Of a stretch of DNA of 64,000 nt, positions 58,101 through 64,000 are shown in pieces. The translations under genes and the position numbers were made by a program. Location: assembly GCA_949317995.1 (NCBI GenBank), contig OX439039.1:73232002-73296001 (forward strand), read 5' to 3'. The notes under the pieces are model-generated. The model did no database searches. It saw only the letters and a program-made list of their open reading frames with translations, and had not been told where the DNA came from. Each line of letters starts with the position of its first letter. Position 1 is the stretch's first letter. The DNA comes from Acholoe squamosa (taxonomy: Eukaryota; Annelida; Polychaeta; Phyllodocida; Polynoidae).

Positions 58101-61100
58101 CTTAATATCTTTTCCAATTTTTTAAGGATTCATAGCTGTACTATTTCCCTCAGTGAAGCTGCAATTTCTGAGTATTTGGCATTGTACTTCTATTTAAAAA
58201 AATGCATAAATGTGAGAGGTGTATGTGCCCCCCTTGTTAAATGAATGGAGCCACAGGGGCTGGGTGAGTGAGTAGCCCCTGTAGCCTGCGGGCCTACTAG
58301 GGCGCCATCTAGTGTATCTGAGTGACAAAACTCCTGTATACTGACTCAACAGTTCTGAACAGCAGGTCTCATCACTACACCCTAGTTGCCCCAAACTATT
58401 GTGATTACAGTGTGCTTGTATATGCATACATCTTAACACTCTAGCAGAAGGCATCTGACCAAGGTGCATGTAGATCTGTGATTGAATCCTAACTTATGTG
58501 TTTGGCTATACATGTATTACTGAATATTGGGGGAGGGAAGAATACTTCTATCTGATTGCAGAGCCCTTTGGCCTACATCATTGGTATATGATTATGTGGG
58601 CTGACATCTGAAAACCTATAAAGATCAATCAGAGATATGTCAGTGAAGAGGACAACCTTAACCTTAGTGTTATATGGTGGTGGATATCTCAAAGATCAGT
58701 CAGATTTGGCTTGACAGGTATCAGTTGTAGGGATATAGGTATTTCCCCCTTCTACAACATTTTCAGGTCTAATAAGGGGCCCAGGACCCTTCCAACACCC
58801 CACTAGTCTGTCTGAGACTGTTTACATGTATTTAGAACTGTTAAATGTGGTCTTCACTCTTGGAATGCTTACAGTAAGATGCCTATGGCCATTCTCTGTG
58901 ATCTGGACAGAATGGAGCCTCCTCTGTGATTTGTATGGAATGCTATGCTGTACAAGTAGATGGGGGATGTGCCCCCCCCCCTTTACTTTTTATCTAAAGA
59001 CCATAGACTCAGGACAGGCCAAGGAAGCTCAAAGACATATATATCCATACTCAAAGACGCTGGGAAATATGTACAGATCTATATATTACATGTATATACT
59101 GTACAGGACGTAGGGGGAGGGGGGCAGTTGGGGGGTCCTGGGGGGGGGGTAAAAATGAACAGAGGATATATAAGGAGGGTCTACCTTGCCTAATTCAATT
59201 TCATCATGATGTGTTATGCTAGTATAGACAGTGGGCTGTGTATGAGCAAATGCCTGCCAAGTAGCTGATTTATCGTTTTTTTAGCAAGTCCAATTCTCCT
59301 CCCCAGGATGGTTTATACCCTTATATTCACAACAAAATAGCTTTTAAGGATCTGTTTAGGTTCTAGATGAATGTTTCTGACCACTCCCATGATTCCATAA
59401 TTAGGTTTTATAAGGAATCTGAAAGTCTGAAATTTGTCTGTTTTTTTTTCAATATATGGGCAATCTTCGGACAGGGGGTTCAAAAAATTATTTTTGTGAT
59501 TTCCCGTGTTTTTGGGGCGAAATGCATAGATTGAGCTGGTATCCCTAACATATCGACAAAAAACCCCAACAAATTACCCCCCCCCCCCACTAAGTTAGCT
59601 CCTCTCACTAAGAGGTGTAACACCAAAGCTATATTAAAAAAAAATAAATAAAAAAATAAAGTTACTCGATACTTTTTTTACAGATGGTGCTTCTGTATAT
59701 ATGATAAGAATAAAGCTCCATGGAGTAACTTACCAGGTATACAAGGACACACATGTGTTCTTTGGGTAACCACTGAAACAAGTCCCCTGGGTTGTTTGAT
59801 GCGGTCTGTATGGTTTCTGGATACGTAAGAGAAATAGTCAGGAAAGTTTTCGAAAAAAGAAAAAAATGGCAATGTTCTCATAAGCGTTAGGCTTACAGCA
59901 AAAATAAGTAGTCTTATTTAAAGTCCATGCAGTTGGGATGCTCGCTAAACCTGCATAGAACATGAATTTACATTTAATGTCTTTTATCATTAGTTTTTCT
60001 ATTATCATCATTAACGTCTAAGAGCTTAATAACAAGCACTCTCCTTTTGGAGCTTACATCGATTTTGTAGAAAAGGGAGCTTACCATCGTCGGTATGGAG
60101 GGATGTGATGGTCTGTATGGACTGTTGTAGCTGTTTTAATGCCGGCTTGACGCTCTTTACCTGGATGACAAGATATATAGATTGAGTGAAGCCAGGAGGG
60201 AAATTGATGTTTTTCTATATTCCCTTTTAGTTTAGATTAGCCATTTAGCCAGTAAAATAATTGCAAATAGAATATACCGTAGTTGCTGTATACTAGACTG
60301 CTGGCCTAAAAGGTTAGGGTTTACCCCTGCTCCGTGACTACCCACCCTGGGTACCAAGTTGAAGTAATGTTTAACCAGCCTTCAGTGGAATGCTCATCTC
60401 TTTATTAATTTATAATCACAAACTGCAGTTTCAAACTTTCTTTCTATAGGTAGACCAGTGAACCAAATCAAAACGTCATATTTACCTGTCCTCCCATGAG
60501 GTAGTGGCACACCTGGAGTACCAGGAAGAACACCTTCAGTGACTCTTTGTGTGCTACACTTGGTCCGAGGGCTTCGATCTGACCGCCAGTCGCTGACAAC
60601 ACAGTGTGGACGTCCTTTAATTTTTTGTCAATGAGCAGCAGCTGAAAGGCAGATAAATATTGATTTTATTAGATATTTTGCCCCAAATAGTCAGTAGATG
60701 GACAGTGTGCCCATTCAATCAATAAATACAACCCAAGTCTAATGGTATTAGGTACCAGTACAAATATTTGAAAGACCCTATACTTCACTATGCAGGCGAA
60801 AATATTTAGATTTTATTCATCTCACAGCGCCCAATTAATGAAATCAACCTGGATTTAAGTACATGAGAAAGGGCCAAAGAAAGGTGCAGAATTTCTACTT
60901 ACCATGCCCTTACTCAACATGAATAGGATCTTGGTGTACTCGGCATGTTTGACACCAGCGTAGTCAGCTCCAAGTCCGAGCAGACCACAAGCGGAAACAT
61001 AATCCCGCTCCTGAGACAAGAGTTCCTGAAATAGAAACCAGAACGTATGGTACATACTGTACCTAAAAATTGCATGATTCGAAGGATAATTTTCAATGAA

Positions 61101-61689
61101 AGAATATTCAATGACAGACAAACTCTTTTTAGTCGCTTATCAGGAACTTGATATCAATACTTACTGGGGTATTTGTATGTGAAGCAAATAAGAAGACTAC
61201 AACATAGAAAGGTTATATGGATATATTCACAGCACTTAATGAATATATCAAGTTCCTTGTCGCTGGTGTTGTTTAAACTTTATTACGCGATCAACAAAGC
61301 GTGTCAATGATTGCATGGGAAATAACCAAAAATAAGTTCCCTTTTCAAAGGTTTCACCGTGGGCTGATAAAGGATGATCTACTGATCTTTCAACTCGAAC
61401 AAAGGTTTTCATTTCCGATATCTCAAACGTTTTAGGATTGGTTCTAAAATGATTTTAGAGAGAAGACTTGCAGGCATTTACTTACGGCAAGCTGGAAGAG
61501 CAGTCGGCAATGCCAGTATGGGCTCTGTTGTGAGATCTCGATGGCTTTCCTCAGAATGGACTTAGCTTCATGAACATTGGTCTAAAGAAAAGTATGATAT
61601 TGAAAGTTCAAAGGTTAGACATACACTAACAGGTAGTAAAGCATTCCACTTCACATCATTATTAGGAAAATCATGTTTCATACATCTTT

Positions 61690-61761
<72 letters not shown>

Positions 61762-62016
61762 CCCAGTGCAAAAAATCTTGATTCTGTGGATGTGGATTAA
61801 TCCTTCTTCTTGGCTGTTCATGTGTACCTTAATGTCAATTCTAGTGCATTACAGATGCAAGCAGCAACCTCTCAAACTATTTTGCACACGTATACACGTC
61901 TACTCGTACTTGTACTTCATCAAACAGTTATAGGTAAAGAGCATGGTACCTACCCTTGCAAGCAGCTGGCATAGAATACTCGCAGATTCAAACTTGACTT
62001 CATCAAATGACGATAT
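52117..62016 (-). CDS. MAU2: MAU2 (SCC4) cohesin loader subunit, 16 exons visible, 5' end off-window
   Basis: MAU2 binds the N terminus of NIPBL; together they load cohesin onto chromatin in the nucleus. Exons, 5' to 3': 62016-61954, 61581-61486, 61025-60903, 60641-60486, 60160-60085, 59816-59734, 56685-56595, 55830-55727, 55588-55511, 55198-55133, 54921-54776, 54492-54379, 54123-54012, 52989-52899, 52534-52407, 52185-52117. All junctions are GT-AG, phases join exactly, and they total 531 codons plus stop. Stretches near-identical to human MAU2 include [12 protein letters not shown] (residues 42-53 of this fragment), [13 protein letters not shown] (82-94), [13 protein letters not shown] (187-199), [12 protein letters not shown] (213-224), [10 protein letters not shown] (244-253), [10 protein letters not shown] (409-418) and the C terminus WTEG...NSAGLL. 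The protein is an all-helical TPR superhelix. The family is about 613 residues; the missing part corresponds to roughly the first 80-100. I saw no matching exon between 62017 and 64000. No frameshift or unexpected stop. Confidence 0.97.
53160..53905 (+). mobile_element. 3' end of a degraded LINE inside a MAU2 intron, antisense to the gene
   Basis: Plus-strand frames encode the C-terminal tail of a LINE reverse transcriptase: [15 protein letters not shown], then [18 protein letters not shown], then one in-frame stop at about 53451, then [12 protein letters not shown] and [13 protein letters not shown]. The KxxVLPxxxYC...LxxIQNxCLR and SPLYRGxLLWDRL patterns are standard in invertebrate LINEs. 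The 3' end is AATAAACACG followed by CAAACAT repeats, a CR1/L2-type tail. The element is 5'-truncated; clade not resolved. It lies between the exons at 54012 and 52989. Confidence 0.75.
55974..56317. mobile_element. Harbinger-like MITE with G-rich termini, copy C
   Basis: Inverted ends GGGAGTGGTCATTATTTATC and GATAAATAATGACCACTCCC, then CAACAGGGGGG and its inverse. TAA borders both sides (55971-55973 and 56318-56320), the TWA target of PIF/Harbinger. The inside has inverted TTTTAGCAAAAAA and poly-G segments. It lies in the MAU2 intron between exons at 56595 and 55830. Proline-rich frames across it are artefacts of C tracts. Confidence 0.75.
56956..57271 (+). repeat. Left arm of a 300-bp inverted repeat in a MAU2 intron
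   Basis: Pairs with 59241-59545 on the opposite strand over about 300 bp. Shared landmarks are AACACGGGAAATCACAAAAA, GTGGTCAGAAACATTCA and GTTGTGAATATAAGGGTATA. Roughly 80% identity by eye. Probably the termini of a 2.6-kb foldback element or two opposed copies of one repeat. Confidence 0.7.
57503..57793. mobile_element. TA-flanked CGTATAAG-family MITE in a MAU2 intron
   Basis: Starts CCGTAATCTCCCGCGTATAAG and ends CTTATACGCGGGAGATTAAGG, one mismatch apart as inverted repeats. TA lies on both sides (57501-57502 and 57794-57795). Subterminal ACGTATAAGGCGCACC follows. It lies between the arms of the large inverted repeat. Confidence 0.78.
59241..59545 (-). repeat. Right arm of the 300-bp inverted repeat in a MAU2 intron
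   Basis: Inverse of 56956-57271. The 1.97 kb between the arms has no transposase frame; it holds the MITE at 57503 and unremarkable DNA. Confidence 0.7.
61692..61759. repeat. (TA)n microsatellite in a MAU2 intron
   Basis: About 33 uninterrupted TA units in the short intron between exons at 61954 and 61581. Confidence 0.95.
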
Positions 62017-62352
62017 CTAAGATCAAGTTAAGGATTCTAATTGTGTATCTACGATACAATCGCATCTCAACACTATGAACTCCAGTGCCCAGTACATGTA
62101 CGTATCAGTATTAGACCCGTCTTATGCAAAACTACATTCTCAGTTTCATGTGTAAGCCCAGCTAGCCTACAGCTTATATTCTAGGGTTTATGGTTAAGTG
62201 CTTAGTGATTGACTACGAGCAGAGCCAATGCTCGAAAAGCCTGTGGGAATTTCAGTCAGCAAAACGACATACCGGTAGTCTCAGATTGAATGTCAGAATG
62301 GCACCTATTTAGTAAATCCAGATTGCAACTGAGTTCAATTTCTCAAGAGTGA

Positions 62353-62641
62353 GGCCATCCTTAAAAATATGTTCGTTTCCTGTCCAGAGGGTCAGATTTT
62401 TCCGACCCATGAGGGAGGGAGGGAGGGAGGGGGGGAACATTTTTTTTTTTAGGAAAAATGTTTTATTTGTCGGCATGAATTTGTCACCGCATTCTAGGAT
62501 TCAGTGATTTGAAACCTAGAGTCTTGTGCTGATGGATGAAAAAAAAAATCTTTTTCAGAACTCAGGAAAAAAATTTCCCATTCTTGCAAAAAATTCCACC
62601 AGGCCTCTGGACAGGAAACGAACATATTTTTAAGGGTGGCC
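62353..62641. mobile_element. Young MITE with GGCCAYCC ends and 3-bp duplication
   Basis: 289 bp. The 38-bp termini (GGCCATCCTTAAAAATATG... and the inverse of GGCCACCCTTAAAAATATG...) differ at one position. TGA flanks both sides (62350-62352 and 62642-62644). A 3-bp duplication suggests PIF/Harbinger, although TGA is not the usual TWA. Inside is a G tract at about 62430-62435 and an A/T-rich, loosely palindromic centre. The near-identical ends argue for recent insertion. Confidence 0.75.
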
Positions 62642-64000
62642 TGATGACATCTACAACATACCGCAGCAAGGTTAGGCACGAAAATTTACAGCCGGCCTAA
62701 AAAAAAAAAAAAAATCCTTGCCTACCTACTTTAATTTTTTTCGACCCTGTTACACAAGATTTTTTTTTGGGCCATAACAGCACATACGTCATACAAGTCT
62801 AACTTCGCTCTAGCAATAAATTTTACAGCTAAATCATTTGCCACTTTCACATTCCAGTACTGTGATTTAATTCCAATACAATAGTGAATTGTACACATTT
62901 TGAGCTGCTGAGTGGGAACAATTGAGCTGCCGAGTCGGAAAGGGCATATACATTTTGAGAGAATGACCTCCGATAGAACATATGAAGTGGGGAAAGTATA
63001 TACCCATACAAATTTCGTGCACCTGACTTCCAATAGAGAATGCTAATACATGTACACAATCGAATTGGGAAAGACTTTGACAAAGGCAAAGGAGAATGTT
63101 GTGGAGCTAACTTCCGACAGCAAAATACATATACAATTGTTGAATTGAAGTGGGACAGACGAATATATTTCAAGCAGCTAACTTCAACTACACAAAATAA
63201 GGGTAGGCACTGACATAGCTCCCGTGGGCGGCTCTGCCATGCACGGACGCCCACAGTGTGATATAACAAAAGTTGGGGGTCTTCAGGGTGACTCATCTTA
63301 ACTTTTTGATTCAAAAGCTGTTTACTGGTGGATCTGAACAATAAGGGTATCATTTTAATGGCATTGAAGTGGGCTTTAATATGTATGTATTTGTTCAATA
63401 GTTTGGAGAATAAAAAAATGTTTTCCCCAGGTGAAAACTTCAGAAGCTTTTTATTGTGTGAAATATGCATCTCACATATTTAAAAATTGCACTCACATAT
63501 TCCCTAATTAAATAAGGTTTATAGCTGGATGCAGCAAGTTGGGAACCTGAATGTTCTCCACTTTTGGAGGCAGCTGTGCATGTAAAATGCCTTCATTCAA
63601 GGGACATTTTTGCATAGGCTGCAGAAGACAAGTCTTGTTTATGAGTCTATCTCAAAAATCATAACAAAATATGAAAATATATAATCATTTGCTATGATTA
63701 TTCCCTCATAATACATATCAGACTAGACAAAATGCCCTCTGTAGGTCCCATACGGGCTGGAAAAGCACCATGCTCATGAATGTCTTCATCATTTTCAAGA
63801 TAAGAATATCTGAAGACCTGAATAATGTGAACAGGTCCATGGTGCAAAACCCTTTTGTTTCTATTAAATTCCATCATCAATGTTGTTTTGACCTGATGAC
63901 CCATTGAAAACCATATTAAAATGATATAAGAACCTCATATTAGGCATGTGAGGCCTATTATGATGCATTATACCACTATTCTGGCACTTCCGGTGGTTTT
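62642..64000. other. Intron sequence upstream of the first visible MAU2 exon; no exon seen
   Basis: I searched the minus strand for the expected upstream exon (ending like SHLEKAWLISQQ before the IPQFEDVK-equivalent) and did not find it. The 207-residue frame at 62847-63470 has no domain, and its sequence contains repeated TGAAGTGGGA/GAAAG-type units, so it is probably not coding. Confidence 0.5.

Noticed and set aside
61673-61933. Frames of repeated Ile-Tyr across 61692-61759
   Set aside because: Translation of the TA microsatellite.
62847-63470. A 207-residue open frame on the minus strand
   Set aside because: No domain, no codon bias visible, Cys/Ser/Leu-rich mixture, and it lies where the next MAU2 exon should be but does not resemble MAU2. 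It runs over short internal sequence repetitions.

Overview
This is nuclear DNA from an animal. The only host gene that can be identified firmly is the 3' four-fifths of MAU2 (SCC4), the TPR partner of the NIPBL cohesin loader. Sixteen consecutive exons lie on the minus strand between 52117 and 62016, every visible junction is GT-AG, and the frame closes exactly. The first one or two exons, encoding roughly the N-terminal 80-100 residues, lie beyond the right edge. The close resemblance to vertebrate MAU2, the small introns, frequent G/C homopolymer runs, an I/Jockey-group LINE with zinc knuckles and dense short DNA transposons together suggest a marine invertebrate (lancelet, echinoderm, hemichordate or mollusc). 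The sequence alone does not let me choose between these.

Layout. 1-3680: 5' end of a non-LTR retrotransposon on the minus strand, with a complete ORF1 (505 codons, RRM-like segment, three CCHC knuckles) and the first 460 codons of ORF2 (APE endonuclease up to the start of the RT), both open. 3.7-23.8 kb: gene-poor DNA filled with non-autonomous DNA transposons. 23.8-25.1 kb: a minisatellite with a measurable higher-order period of 318 and then 276 bp. 25-46 kb: more transposons, a CpG-richer stretch at 29.1-30 kb, and a low-repeat stretch at 31.4-33.3 kb with one weak exon candidate. 46.5-47.05 kb: a three-fold module pairing an NRF1-like palindrome with ATGGCGG. 47-52.1 kb: AT-rich DNA, probably including the MAU2 3' untranslated region. 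52.1-64 kb: MAU2 with transposons inside its introns.

The most interesting content is the transposon fauna. Several families can be defined from this window alone because their ends and target duplications are readable. They are: CAG...CTG elements that repeatedly show a 6-bp duplication (not the 8 bp usual for hAT); TTAA-flanked families, one a near-perfect foldback hairpin and one carrying a conserved palindromic motif in many copies; a TA-flanked family with CCGTAA...CGTATAAG ends; and G-rich elements with TWA duplications, as in PIF/Harbinger. No RNA gene, CRISPR array or virus-like element was recognised. I found no convincing evidence of a novel multi-gene system.
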